This document shows, in pieces, positions 9,181 through 20,880 of a DNA stretch of 64,000 nt (positions are counted from its first letter, which is position 1; each line of letters begins with the position of its first letter). The notes under the pieces are model-generated. The model was not told the origin of the DNA. It saw nothing but the letters and a program-made list of their open reading frames with translations, and made no database searches. Source of the stretch: Benincasa hispida (taxonomy: Eukaryota; Streptophyta; Magnoliopsida; Cucurbitales; Cucurbitaceae). Made by a program: the position numbers and the translations under genes. The DNA lies in assembly GCF_009727055.1 (NCBI RefSeq), contig NW_024064458.1:62001-126000 (forward strand), written 5' to 3'.

Positions 9181-10199
9181 ATTTAAAACAAATTCGAAAT
9201 TTAACTAAAAAATAAAAAAAAAAAAAAAAAAAAATCTAAAACGCCGTTTCACAACCAAATAAGAATAATTTTTTAGGTTGTTAGGAAAAAATAGGGTTTA
9301 TTATTATTATTTTTATTAAAAAATTATTTTGGTTCTTAGAATTTGGTGAATTCGTTCTTGAAAATTAGAAGAGAACAAATATAAATTTCAGAAACGTATA
9401 AGTAAAGAGGACGATACGGTTTTCGAACGGATTTTAATATATATATTCGGAAAATTACAATAAGTAGGAAAATAAAACATAAGAATATGTAAATATAGCA
9501 ATGGTTTGGGAAAAAAATCTAACTTAATTGCAGATTTTTTTTTTTTACTATTTACCCTCATTTGTGTATCCGATGTTTATTATTAAATTTCATGTCTATG
9601 GTATAAAGTTAAATGTATTATTTTTGTCCAATGATATTTCAAAAATAAATTTTTATATGACCTTAATCGTATATAAATTATATTTAATTTGGCATATCAA
9701 TTGGATAACAAATATTTCATATATCAATATTTGGTATATTGATTTATATACCTAATATAGACTAAATATGAGGTATATTATAAACAATATTTAAAGTATA
9801 ATATTGACCTTTCAATTGTGTAATAATATTAATTCTAAGTAGATCATTAGTGCATTAAATATTTGATTTATCAACTATTCAAATTATATTTAAATTTTAG
9901 CATATATCAATAGTATCAATATTATATCATTATCACTCTTGACCTAAATTCATTTGAAGTATTCTATCTTATCAGATTTAAAATTCAATTTAAAGCATAT
10001 ATATTATTTTGACTCATAATAGATTAATTTCAAATATATTATTAATGTGTAAGTATTATATCTTAAAGTCCATTTTAAGTATAAAACGTGGGTATATGAT
10101 TAGTATATCAGTACTTCTAAGAGTTATTGGTATATCAGTACTTCTAAGAGTTATTATTATTAATGTTGGCATTCTTCCAAGCAACTTATTTATATAAGT
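9181..10199. other. AT-rich intergenic DNA
   Basis: A 20-base A run lies near 9214, followed by very AT-rich sequence with repeated ATAT and TTTAT strings. The only structure I can support is the 27-bp-period duplication at 10104. Confidence 0.5.
10104..10155. repeat. Perfect 25-bp direct repeat, period 27
   Basis: The segment starting TATATCAGTACTTCTAAGAG at 10104-10128 is repeated exactly at 10131-10155, separated by GG. The identity suggests a recent slippage duplication. Confidence 0.9.
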
Positions 10200-10506
10200 T
10201 CATATTTTATATGTTTGGTGTCAAAATTGAAGAAAGCATAGGTGTAATAACATGTATAAGTATGAAACAAATAGGTATCCCGGCATTATTGACACGATAA
10301 TACATCATCATGAATGTTTTTGTTACATATTTTCAATGTAAGGTACATGTTTAATTGATAAAAAAGTCAACCTCTGAGACATTTATGTAAATTTGTCATA
10401 TAAAACAATACCATAATAGATATTACTTGTCGAAAAATGTTTATTGTTGACTAAAAAATAGTGTCAGGAAACAACAAATTATGACACATTTTTCACGTGT
10501 CATCTA
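10200..10506. mobile_element. Possible left portion of a CACTA element
   Basis: Just left of the LTR cluster there are short GTGTCA, TGACAC and CTTGTCGAAAAATG motifs, like those found next to the CACTA terminus at 22164. This would fit the retroelements at 10507-20880 being nested inside a CACTA transposon. No left CACTA terminal repeat was found. Confidence 0.3.
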
Positions 10507-10706
10507 TGTTGAGGTTGATGTCCTAAATCTCATGGATCACGTAGTTTGTAATTGTAATGTATACATTTTATTTATTTAATAAAATCTAAGGTGTCTTATT
10601 TGACATTTAGTATTATTAACCCATAAAACTAATAAATTAACATTCAAAGTTATCTTCTGTACCTTAAACATGTATGTAGAGACATACATGTAGATCATGT
10701 TTAAGT

Positions 10707-12777
10707 TGTTAGGATTGGTGTCATAAATCTCTTGTAATCTCGTAGTTTGTAAACTTTGTATAAACATATTATTGTTAATAAAATAAGTGTTATTCTATAA
10801 GCATTTACTCCATCCAATAAACTAAGATATAGGGTTATTTCATGTAATCTAAAAAAAGTATGTAGAAACATACAATTGGATCTTGTTTAAATAATAACCT
10901 AAACGGTTTGTAGTAGATGGATAAGGCTGGGTACCTTATCCCGGTAATACTACAGATACGGTCTGCTTTATAGGCGTTACAAATGTTGTAAAATGCTACA
11001 AATGATCTGATCCTGATCATTCATATGGAGACATGTGAGTGGGGTATTCTATACAAAGAGTTTGTATAAGACCAGACCACGAAATGATTAATCTCTTTAT
11101 ATAACGTCGTTAATAATAGAGACTTACATTTCACTAGGATGACCATAAGTGACATGACCTGAATCCTGAGTGAGTTGTGAACTCCTACTCATGAAGGTGG
11201 TCATTTTATTTGTGTGGGAGAGAGTGGCCAGATTGCCAACCCAACAAGCCTACCATTTTAGGAATTCGTTTGACTGGGAGTTGGGAACACAACTACACAA
11301 GATGAAATTCACTTCTTCCCTGATGTAGGGGCAAGTAGATAAATTGCTCCCTTAAGGGTTGATTTTGGGTCTTAAACATAGTGGCCATACCCTCTCATGG
11401 TCCGAGCGGGACTTGGTCATAGTTGGACTATGACTTATTGTTCATTAGAGGGATCGATGGTACTTAAGGAGTTAGATGTAACTACAGGGGCAAAACGGTA
11501 ATTTTGGCTCAACTGTACTTACGAGCAATTTGTGAAGGATTATTATACTGTTGATTGGTTATATCCAATGGACACAGAAATTTATTTGTAGTGCGAAGTG
11601 TGAAGCTACCAGTCTTTAGTGGAATGACCAACAGTTAACAGATATTGAGTAATTTAATTAAAGAGTTTAATTAATTATCCAAGTATCGTTGGAGCTTCAA
11701 GCTACAGGTTCATAAGGTCATCTCTGTAGCTCAACAATGATTTAATTAATAATTATTTTTGGATTAATTTGAAGTATTCAAATTAATTGAGAGAATTAAT
11801 TATATATGATACAATTAATTGAATTAATTATATATGTGATATAATTAATATAATGTATTTGATACATAATATAAGGTAATATGAGAGGAATTTGAATATG
11901 ATTCAAATACTAATTATATGAAAGATATTCGTGTAATTAAATTTAATACAAATATGATTTATGTCAAATACCATAAATAAGTTGGGAGGAATTAAATATT
12001 TGAATGTGATTCAAATATTAATTATATAAACGAGATTCATATAAGTGAAATTAATATAAATTTGATTTATATTAAATGTCGTGTATGGTTGAAAGAAAAT
12101 ATATCTATAGGTTATATTGTATTTGATACAATATATGACTATAGATTATGTGTTATATGGAGTATATATAGTTTATATACATGTAATAAGGTTGTTATTA
12201 TATATATAACTATTATTAATTTGATTTTATTAAATTAATATAAAGTAATTAATGGGAAGGAGTTATAACTCCCTCCCCTCTATTCTCTCAGTTATTTTAC
12301 GTGGGATGTGGTTGGAGATTCATCTTCTTCCTCAATTATCTTTGAGAAAAGTTCTCATTGGAAAAAAAAAAAAAAAAAAAAAAAACTGAAACAAAGAAGA
12401 AAAGTTCTTCTCTCCCCTCTCCTCCTTTCCATCTCATTCCCTCTTCCAAGGATTCAAGCAAAGCCTACAACTCTGGCTTGAATCCTTTATCCCAAAAGAA
12501 TATAGAGGGTTCTCAAGTGGTGGTGTCCCTTTTGAATAAGGAGATCAGCGTGAGAAGGTGATCCGTTTGTGTTTTGTTCGAGAGAGTTCTTGAAGAAATG
12601 GTTCTTCAAAGGTAAGGGTTTATGAAACCCCAAGTTTTTTTTTTCTCTAATGCATGCTATATTTTATGTAAATGCATATATTGTTCTTAATTTACTCTAA
12701 AAATTATATTCAATAAAAAATGGAAATTGGGTTGATCTTACTTCCGCTCAAAGGATCGTTTTCGAAAATTTCCTTCA
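10707..12777 (+). mobile_element. Solo LTR nested in a related LTR
   Basis: It begins TGTTAGGATTGG and ends TCCTTCA, about 2.07 kb, in the same orientation as its host LTR. The host sequence resumes at about 12781 exactly where it was interrupted: GTTTAAG on the left and GATAACCTAAA on the right, which are contiguous in the related copy at 10890-10903. The flanking 5-mers TAAGT and TAGGC match at 3 of 5 positions, suggesting an old target duplication. A 25-base A run lies at about 12361. No internal region is present. Confidence 0.65.
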
Positions 12778-13389
12778 TAGGCGATAACCTAAATTATCTG
12801 TAGTAAATGGATAAGGCTAGATACCTTATCTTGGTGACACTACGAATACGACTCGCTTAATAGATGTTACACTTGATCTAATCCTGCTCATTCATATAGA
12901 GACATGTGAGCAAGGTGTTTTATACTTGGTTTGTATAAGATCAGACTACGAAATAAACAGTCTCATTATATAACGTCGTTAATAATAGAGACTTACTTTC
13001 ACCATGATGATCATAGTTGACATGACTTGAATCCTGAGTGAGTTGCGAACAAGTCTATGAAAGCGGTCCTTTGTTCTGCTTGGGTGAGAGTGGCCAGATC
13101 GCCGACTCAATATGCCTACCATTTTTGGGATTTGTCTGATTTGAGAGATGGAACATAGCTACACAATACGGAATTCACTATTTTCCTAATGTCGGAATAA
13201 GTAAATAAATTGCTCCCTTAAGGGCTGATTATAGGGCTTAAACAATGTGGCGCCACACCCTCTCTTGGCCCGAAAGGGATTAGGTCATAATTAGACTATG
13301 ATTATTATTCATTAGAGGGATCGGTGGTACATAAGGAGTTAGATATAACTACAAGGGTAAAACGGTATTTTTGGCTTATATGTACTTAT

Positions 13390-15326
13390 TGTTGGGTTTT
13401 ATGTTCTAAAACTCGTGGTTTGTAAATAATAAACTCATTCTAAAATTGAATAAATTTATTAATGAAGTTTGATTCAATAAAGTTTTCATTGAATTTATGA
13501 AGTGCTTATTTCGTTTTAGAAATAAATCCAATAAACTAAAATATATGTGACTATTATATGTGTACTTGAACTTTATGTGAAGACATAAAAGTTGATCAAG
13601 TTTGAGTAAATAGTCGAAATGATCTATAGTATACGAATAAGGTTGGGTGTCTTATTCTGGTAACATTATCGAATGCGACCCATGCTGTAGATGTTACAAA
13701 GAATTATAAAGTACTACAGACGAAGTGATTCTGATTCGTTCATGTGGTGACATGAGGAGTAGGGGCGTCCTGTGCAATGAGTTTGCATAAAATCGGACCA
13801 AGAAATAAGTCATTCTTACTTTATAATGTTGTTTACTGTTTAAGACTAACTATTTCATAGCGATGACCTATGTAACTTAACCTTAATCCTGAGCTAACTA
13901 CGAACTCTTGTTTCTTCGGGATTATCCTTTGATCTGCATAAGTGAGAGTAGTCCAACAACACTGCTCAACAAGCCTCCCATTATGGGGATAAGACCGGGT
14001 AGATAGCTGGAGACATAGGGTGCAAGATGGAATTCACACCTACCCGATTTAGGGATAGGAGGAATGTTGTTCTCTTAAGTGTTAAATCCAGGTTTTGAAC
14101 AAGGGGCCCCACCCTCTCATTGGCTCGAGAGGGATATAGTTTAATGATCGAATCACAAACCAATTGTTCATTAGACGATCAGTGGAACTTAAGGAGCAAG
14201 ACATAATTTCAGGGGGTAAAACAACATTTGATTCAGCCGTTATTACAAACAACCTGTGAAGGGTTGATTAACTGATTATGGTTAAATCAAGTTGACACAG
14301 ATATATCTACAATGAGGAGAGTGCAACTATCGAGCTATAGTGGTGTGACTCTATAGTTAACAAATATTGATTAATTCAGTCTAAAGAGTTTTAGCCAATT
14401 AATCTCAAATCGCTGAAACTCATGATCTGTAGGTCCATAAGGTCATGAACACCTTGAATTAGTAAATTGAGTGGGTTTGGAATGATATCAATTTGAAGTG
14501 TTCAAATTGAATTTAGGGTTTGAATTTGAATAATTCAAATTCAAATTAGGGTTTGTATAATTGATATAATTAATTAACGTTTAATTTATCGAAATTAAAC
14601 GAAATCGAAGAATTTATAGTATTTAAATATTAATTACATGAATAGAATTCATGTTTAAAATTAGGTATGTGATTATTTATGATTTGATATTAAATTACTA
14701 TTTATTTAATATTTTAATTAAAAATCAAAATTAATTTTCATTTTTGTTTCAATTTCAGAAGTTGTAATATTGGTTTTGATTTTAATTAATTTTGAATTAA
14801 TTAAAATTAAAAGATTGAAAATGAAAATTGGAATTTGAAACTTGTTAGTGGATTTTTCCACATTTTGGTGAAGTAAGGAGGTGTTTCTCCTAAATTAACG
14901 CACCTTGCCTATTAACTTCATGCAATTTAAGTGTCATTGGGGTTGCTCTTCAGTGCTTGCAGGTAGAAAAAAGAAAAACCACTTCAATTTCTTAGATTGA
15001 GAGTGGGAGGCTGCTGAAAAATTGTTTATGCAACAGGTATTCTTCTTCACTTGAAAACCCACTCCAATTCCTTCACAAATTCAGCTCAATTGTGAGTTCT
15101 ACCACTCAAATTCAAGGCTGAGAATAGTAGTGAAGATCTCTTGGTAGTCCACGACTTCAATTGGAAAAGATTGCAGCTCAAATTCGTGTTTGAAGAGGAT
15201 CTTCAAAAGTATGTGTTGAAACCCTCTTAATACCTCATGAACATGCTTATTTTAATGTCAAAAATTAAAGAATTAGAATGCTTAACGATATTGTTTTCTT
15301 TCGTTGCATATTTCTGTAGTCCAACA
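13390..15326 (+). mobile_element. Solo LTR (second family) nested in the outer LTR
   Basis: It starts TGTTGGG at 13390 and ends CCAACA at 15326, so it has TGTTGG/CCAACA inverted termini and a length of 1937 bp. The flanks are CTTAT (13385-13389) and CTTAC (15327-15331), a 5-bp target duplication with one change. The host LTR reads GTACTTA before and CGATCAATTTATGAAG after, matching the continuous sequence at about 11517-11538 in the inner copy. Related partial copies occur at 19499, 22338 (minus), 38828 and 40886. Confidence 0.85.
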
Positions 15327-16434
15327 CTTACGATCAATTTATGAAGAGTCATCGCGCTGTTTACTGGTTATATCCAATGGACATAGAAATATATCCATAG
15401 TGCGAATAATGCAACTATCGGATCTTTAGTGGAGTGATCGAAATTAATGGATATCGAGTAATTTAATTAAAAGCGTTTAACCAATTATTCAAGTACCATT
15501 AGAGCCTCAATCTACACGTCCATAAGGTCTCCTTCGTAATTCAACTCGGATTATTGAGAATTAATTTTGGACTAATTTGAATTGTTCAAATTAATTGAGG
15601 GATTGGCTATATATGATATAATTAATTTAAGTTAATTATGTGTGATATAATTAATATAATGATACATTGTTTATTTTGAGAGGAATTAAATATTTGAATA
15701 TGATTCAAATACTAATTATATGGATTGGATTCATATAATTAAATTTAATATATATTAAATACCATGATTGATTGAGAGAATTTAAACTATTGATTGTATT
15801 GTATTTGATACAATATAAAAACTATAGGTTGTGTGTTATATTTGATATAACATATAGTTTAATATATACTATATGATAAGTTGGTTATCATATATATATA
15901 ATTTTTATTTAATCAAATGGTTTTGAGTTTAATTTAGGAGGAAGTTATAACTCTCTCCCTCTATTTTCTCTTATCATCAATCGTGTTAGTCGAGAGTTTT
16001 TGTTTTTTTATGTTTTTTCTTCATCTTCTTCACAGAAGATCACAGAAGGTCTGTGTGTGAAGAAAATCTCTCCTAACGTATTTTCTCCAGAAAATTGTCC
16101 TCTCCCAAAACTAACAGAGCCCACAACTTCTGTTATTCTTACCCTACCTTAAGAATAATACAAAGGATTACCTTTTGGTCACTAATTGGGTTGTTTTTGT
16201 TGCGATTTTTGGGTGTTCATTTTTTAAGAGTTCGTGATCCAATAGGAGAGGAATTCGTGAAGATCTCGTCTTCAAGGGTAAGTGTAAATACAAACCTTGA
16301 TCTCTCTTCTATTTATTTTTCAAGCATGTAAATTTTGTTGGAATGCATAATTTAGTTCTCTGTAATTTTAATTCACCATGAAAATTAAACCCGGGACACG
16401 ATCCGTTTTTTATCGGACATCATAGTCCTTCAAT

Positions 16435-16445
16435 TGGTATCAGAG
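16435..16445 (+). promoter_or_regulatory. Primer-binding site (initiator tRNA-Met type)
   Basis: TGGTATCAGAG lies 3 bp after the LTR end at 16432. It is the standard plant retrotransposon minus-strand primer site complementary to the 3' end of tRNA-iMet. Confidence 0.85.
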
Positions 16446-18639
16446 TGGTGTTCTTGGTCCCAATTTTAATTTCATTCCAGAATTAAAATCCATTTAATGG
16501 TGGGTTGCATTACTGTACTGTGTTTTCATGTTGATGAATGTATAGTTTTACAATTATGGATATTTCGAGATTGGATTGTATAGAATTTATTGCTTTAATT
16601 TACAAATTTGGTTTGTAAGGGCCCATTTTTTGGGCATTAATATGCAATCGTGTCCGTAAATTAATTGTTCGTGTCGTTCGTGAGTTTCCATGCATTTTTC
16701 TGGAGAAAACAAGGCCCAAATAGGAGTAAAATCGATGGAGATCAGGACTGTACAGCAGCATTGCAATGCTGCAAAGAGGCGGACGGAAGGATTTTTTTGT
16801 AGCATTGCAATGCTACGTCACAACGTTGCAATGCTCTGAGACGGAAAAATGACGTGGTTCGGTTCGTGGTTTAGTCGATTCGCGTGTGATTCGCTTGGTT
16901 CAAGTAGTTTGGTTCGAGTTTTTTGTCCATTTTTTGTTGTAATTGTTAGTTTTTAATTAATTAAATTAATGTAAATGTTATATTAATTTAATTAATTGTT
17001 TAGGAGTCCAATCCCGGTCCGTTTATTGTTCTTTAAATTATGCATTTGATGTATGATTTATTTTTATTTAATATATGTCATAATGTATGCCATATAGAAA
17101 ATCTCACTATAGGTTATGCATTTAATCATGCATCATGAATATTATAAATATTACAATATAGTTGCATGATTTAATTTTATAGTATGCTCATGCATTATAT
17201 AATATAGATGTTATAATATATGTTTGCATGCATTAATGACATTATCATGCATCATTATATTATAATTATTAATATAGTTAGAATGTATGGATGAATGTCA
17301 TTATGAATTTTATTATTTTGGTATATAATTGTTATGTATGTTAAGTAATGAAATGGGAATTGTATGAAACATGTCATTACTTTATGTAACTTTATAATTG
17401 TTATAATTTTTCTAAGTATGATATCAAATGCAATGTATGATTTTAATTTGTTTCAATTATTTTATAATCATTATAATTTTATGAAATTAGAAAGTAAAAT
17501 CAATAATACAGAGTTGCATGCTAACTTAGGTTAAAATCATTTTTTAAATAGTTTAAAATATGATTCACATAGACTTGTTCACAATATTTCTACTATGATT
17601 AGAAATTAGTTTTAATATTTTTAATAAATTTTATAGGATTAATTTGGTTTTAATAAAATATTAAAATTATAGCAAATGTATTTATAAGGGACATTTTTCT
17701 AAGGCTAGTTTTGTCTAGGCTGGGGTATTTAAGTTGACGGGAACGGAACACCCTTACCTGGAAATTGATATGGAAGGTGAATTAGATAGATTTGCTATAA
17801 GCATGCAATTGTTGATTAAAGTTTGTTAAAATATTTAATGAACATTAATCAAAATTATTTAACTACCCAAAGTAAGTATTACTTTTGGGTAAACTTAAAC
17901 AATCACTTAGTAAAATAAATAGCAGTATTTTTCTAAGTTAAATTAACCCTAGGTAAAACACTTAGTGGGAAGAAAATGGGATACTTCATTTTTCCTTTTC
18001 ACGTTTCTCCCTCATAGTTCACACCGTGAGACCTATACTTGGCTTCGAGGCACCTTTGCTTGTGTCTCCCTACGGGTTGTGTTTGTATAGGTCAATATCA
18101 AGGTGAATGGAGAGAGTGTTTATACTAAGTGGGAGCAGGACATGTGTCAACATATCCCTACAACCTCTTTTAATGTTTGTAGTAAATTTTCATGCTCGGC
18201 CTCGAGACACCACTTTGCTTGTGGCCCTACGGATGACATTTGAATGACTTTTTACTCAAACTCCAGAAATGGATACGGTTGCTTTAGTTTTTGCCCCAAT
18301 CGTTTTTTCCCTAAGGTTGGCTCATTGGGGCGGAACTCTAAAATCTAAAATGAGGAGTTACACTTACAAAAAATGTTAAGCTAGTTAATAAATTTTGAAC
18401 CAAACAATTATGAAGTAATTTACAGGAATAAAAAGTTGTTTTGTATATTGGTTGAGATGGTTTCATTTCAGTGAAGAGGTACCTGACCATCCTACTATGA
18501 CTTTATCTTGTCTCACTGAAACATCATTGTAAAATAGATGTCACATAGGGTGCATTAAATTATTTTGCTAAATTTGATAGATTTTTTGAAAGTAGTAATG
18601 TATGGATTACTAATATAAATAAATTGTATGTTTAAGCAA
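16446..18639 (+). mobile_element. Long untranslated leader between PBS and gag
   Basis: About 2.2 kb of non-coding sequence separates the primer-binding site from gag. It includes a palindrome-rich patch (16755-16828), an AT-rich middle part, and a G/C-richer portion near 17700-18340. There, paired boxes reading TCGAGGCACC and TCGAGACACC, each followed by TTTGCTTGTG, occur at 18047 and 18202. I see no open frame worth calling. Long leaders are usual in this group of plant copia elements. Confidence 0.55.
16755..16828. repeat. Two perfect 18-bp palindromes sharing a 14-bp core
   Basis: GCAGCATTGCAATGCTGC at 16755-16772 and GTAGCATTGCAATGCTAC at 16799-16816 are both perfect dyads with the core AGCATTGCAATGCT. 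A third, partial version (AACGTTGCAATGCT) follows at 16822. They sit in the copia leader, 320-390 bp after the primer-binding site. Confidence 0.95.
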
Positions 18640-19498
18640 TTTTCAATTTGACTTCCACAATTTAAATATGCTTGCCACTGACAAATTAACTGGCAATAAT
18701 TACATCACCTAGACAGAATCAATATAGTTCTGACCATCGATGACTTAAGATTTGTCCTGGTGGAAGAATGTTCTCCAATCCCAGCTCAAAATGTCACTCG
18801 AAACGTTCAGGAGGTGTACAAGCATTGGGTATGGGAAATGAAAAGGCCCGAGCGTATATCTTGGCAAGCCTTTCTAAAGTCTTGGCTAAGAAGCATGAGC
18901 CCACACTCACTTCTCATGAGATCATGGAGTCACTACTGGGAATGTTCGGACAATCGTCTACTCAACTCAAGCATGGCATTCTTAAATTCATCTTCAATGC
19001 TTGTATGTAAGAAGGGACCTCTGCTCAAGAACACGTTCTCAACACGATGGTCCACTTTAATGTGACTGAGATGAACGAGTCTGTCATTGATGAGGCCAAT
19101 CAGATTAGCTTCATTCTGAAAAGTTTACTTGAAAGTTTAATATAGTTCTGTAGTAATGCTGTTATGAACAAGGTTGACTACAACTTAACCACCTTGCTCA
19201 ATGAGCTGTAGACTTTCCAATCCTTGATGAAAGTCAAGGAGTAGAAGGGTAAGACAAATGTTTCCTTGTCCTCTAAAAAGTTCTTCAGAGGTTCGACCTC
19301 TAGAACTAATTTTGTGGCTTCCTCTTCCAACACCAAAAAGTGGAATAAAAAGAAAGGTGGAAAAGGGGAAAGCCAACCCACCAGCTGCTGCCCAAAAAGG
19401 CAAGAAGGCCAAGGTTNGGAAAGCCAACCCACCAGCTGCTGCCCAAAAAGGCAAGAAGGCCAAGGTTGCAAAGGGAATTTGTTTTCATTGCAACCAAG
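18640..19498 (+). pseudogene. Decayed Ty1/copia gag (UBN2-type), cut in its zinc knuckle
   Basis: It begins near the ATG at 18668 with LTGNNYITW, a typical gag start. It continues across several frames with ANEKARAYILASLSKVL-like sequence near 18830-18890, HEIMESLLGMFGQSS near 18915-18960, and a lysine-rich block near 19340-19470. The last residues are KGICFHCNQ, the first half of a CCHC zinc knuckle. The knuckle is interrupted at 19499 by an LTR starting TGTTGGG. Stops and frameshifts make it non-functional. One apparent irregularity, the repeated PPAAAQKGKKAKV peptide around 19417, is an assembly artefact. Confidence 0.8.
19367..19467. other. 50-bp exact duplication on both sides of a single N (assembly join)
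   Basis: The 50 bases at 19367-19416 are repeated exactly at 19418-19467, with one N at 19417 between them. Unmerged contig overlaps joined by a placeholder N give just this pattern. The second copy is most probably spurious. Confidence 0.9.
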
Positions 19499-20082
19499 TG
19501 TTGGGTTGTATAAACTCGCAATTTGTAATGTTAAACATATTCTATTATCAATAAAGATGTTATTGATGTTTATTCAATAAAATTGTTATTGAGTATGTGA
19601 ATTGCACTTGTAAAGTATAAATCCAATAAACTAAAGATCCATGACTATTAGATAAATATATGAACTTTATGTGGAGACATAAGAGTAGATCAAGTTCAGT
19701 AAATAGCCAAAATGGTCTATAGTATACGAATAAGGTTGGGTACCTTATTCTGGTAACACTATTAGATGCGGCCCACTCTGTAGTTGTTACAATCTGTTGT
19801 AAAATTCTACAAATGAAGTGATTCTGATTCGTTCATTTATTGACATGAGGAGGAGGCGTCAAATGTAATGAGTTTGCATAAGATCGGACCAAGAATTAAG
19901 TCACTCTTACTTTATCGCTTATTGTTTAAGACTGACTATTCAAAGCGATGACGTAGGTAACTTGACCTTAATCCTGAGCTAACTATGAACTCCTGTTTAT
20001 TCGAGATTATTCTTAGACTTGCATGGGTAAGGGCTGGCTCAATAGCGCCAACTCAATAAGCCTCCCATTTCAGGGGTAAGAC

Positions 20083-20209
20083 GGGATTTGAACCTATACC
20101 AAAGGTTTAGAAGACCTCTGTCCTATCCATTAGACAATGGACGCTTTTCATTCCAATTTTATTTTTTCGTATTTTCACCTCTCTTGTTCGTAAAAAAAAT
20201 GTGTGAGGG
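20083..20209 (-). other. Nuclear plastid DNA insert (NUPT) around trnR-UCU
   Basis: The LTR sequence is continuous in the 13390 relative (GGGGATAAGACCGGGTAGATAG at about 13985), but here AAGAC and GGGGTAGATAA are separated by about 125 bp of unrelated sequence. That sequence holds most of plastid trnR-UCU plus the AT-rich spacer that lies 5' of it (TTCCAATTTTATTTTTTCGT on this strand). Both edges fall in GGG, suggesting microhomology-guided capture. Confidence 0.8.
20084..20144 (-). tRNA. trnR-UCU: Plastid trnR-UCU fragment, 3' end missing
   Basis: On the minus strand from 20144 the sequence starts GCGTCCATTGTCTAATGGAT and includes the anticodon loop CTTCTAA (anticodon TCT) and the T-loop GGTTCAAATCC, as I recall chloroplast trnR-UCU. 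It then leaves the tRNA: the final roughly 11 nt that pair with GCGTCCA are absent, replaced by LTR sequence. Without an acceptor stem it cannot be a functional tRNA. Confidence 0.85.
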
Positions 20210-20880
20210 GTAGATAACTGATGACATAGGGAATAAGACGGAATTCACTCCTACCCACTTTTAGGGATAGTAGAGAGGTTGTTCCCTTAAGTGCTGACTC
20301 TGGGTCTTGAACAAGGGGCTCCATCCTCTCATTGGCTCGAGAGGGACCTAGTTTAGTGATTGGATCACAAACCAATTGTTCATTAGATGATGAGTGAGAC
20401 TTAAGGAGCAAGATATAATCTCGGGGGTAAAACAGCTTTTGACCCAATCGTTATTACGAACAACCTATGAAGGGTTAATTTACTAATCATGGTTATATCA
20501 AGTGGACATAATATAGATAGCGAAGGGAGTGCAACTACTGAGTTTTAGTGGAATAACTCGATAGTTAACGAATGGTGGTTAATTAGATTAAAGAGTTTAG
20601 CTAGTTAACCGCGGATCACTGGATCCCATGATCTGTAAATCCATGAGGTCCCCCTACTAGCTCATATCAGACTAAACCTTAGAACAGTCCGACGAACGAA
20701 TTTGAAGTGTTCAAATTTGATTTTTGGAGCAAAAACGTTAAATATATATGATATATTTAACCTAATGTTTAATTGTGAATTAAACATAAAGAGAGAGAAA
20801 ATATGAGATATTTAAATAAGATATAAATATCAAGATGATGTGAGTTATCTTTTACAATTTGATCAATTATAAACGACATT

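Larger units (their letters stand above)
10507..16432 (+). mobile_element. Ty1/copia 5' LTR, expanded by two nested LTRs
   Basis: The LTR starts TGTTGAGG at 10507 and ends CCTTCA at 16432, directly followed by a tRNA-Met-type primer-binding site, which fixes its 3' end. It is cut after about 200 bp by an LTR of the same family (10707-12777) and again by a different LTR (13390-15326). Without these inserts its own sequence is about 1.9 kb, close to the 2.07 kb of the inner relative. Shared blocks between outer and inner copies include the GATAAGGCT region and the TTATATAACGTCGTTAATAA block near 11100 and 12970. It serves as the 5' LTR of the decayed gag at 18640-19498. Confidence 0.7.
19499..20880 (+). 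mobile_element. LTR inserted in copia gag, 3' truncated, carrying plastid DNA
   Basis: It starts TGTTGGG at 19499, preceded by CCAAG. Its landmarks run parallel to the 13390 LTR: TTTATGTGGAGACATAAGAG, GACATGAGGAG, CTTAATCCTGAGCTAACTA, CTTAAGGAGCAAGA, and the CCCATGATCTGTA block near 20627. Similarity fades at about 20880, before the expected 3' end, so it is truncated or rearranged there. A 125-bp plastid segment lies inside it at 20083-20209. Confidence 0.7.

Noticed and set aside
16587..16805. 72-codon minus-strand frame in the copia leader
   Set aside because: It overlaps the palindromes and has no domain similarity.
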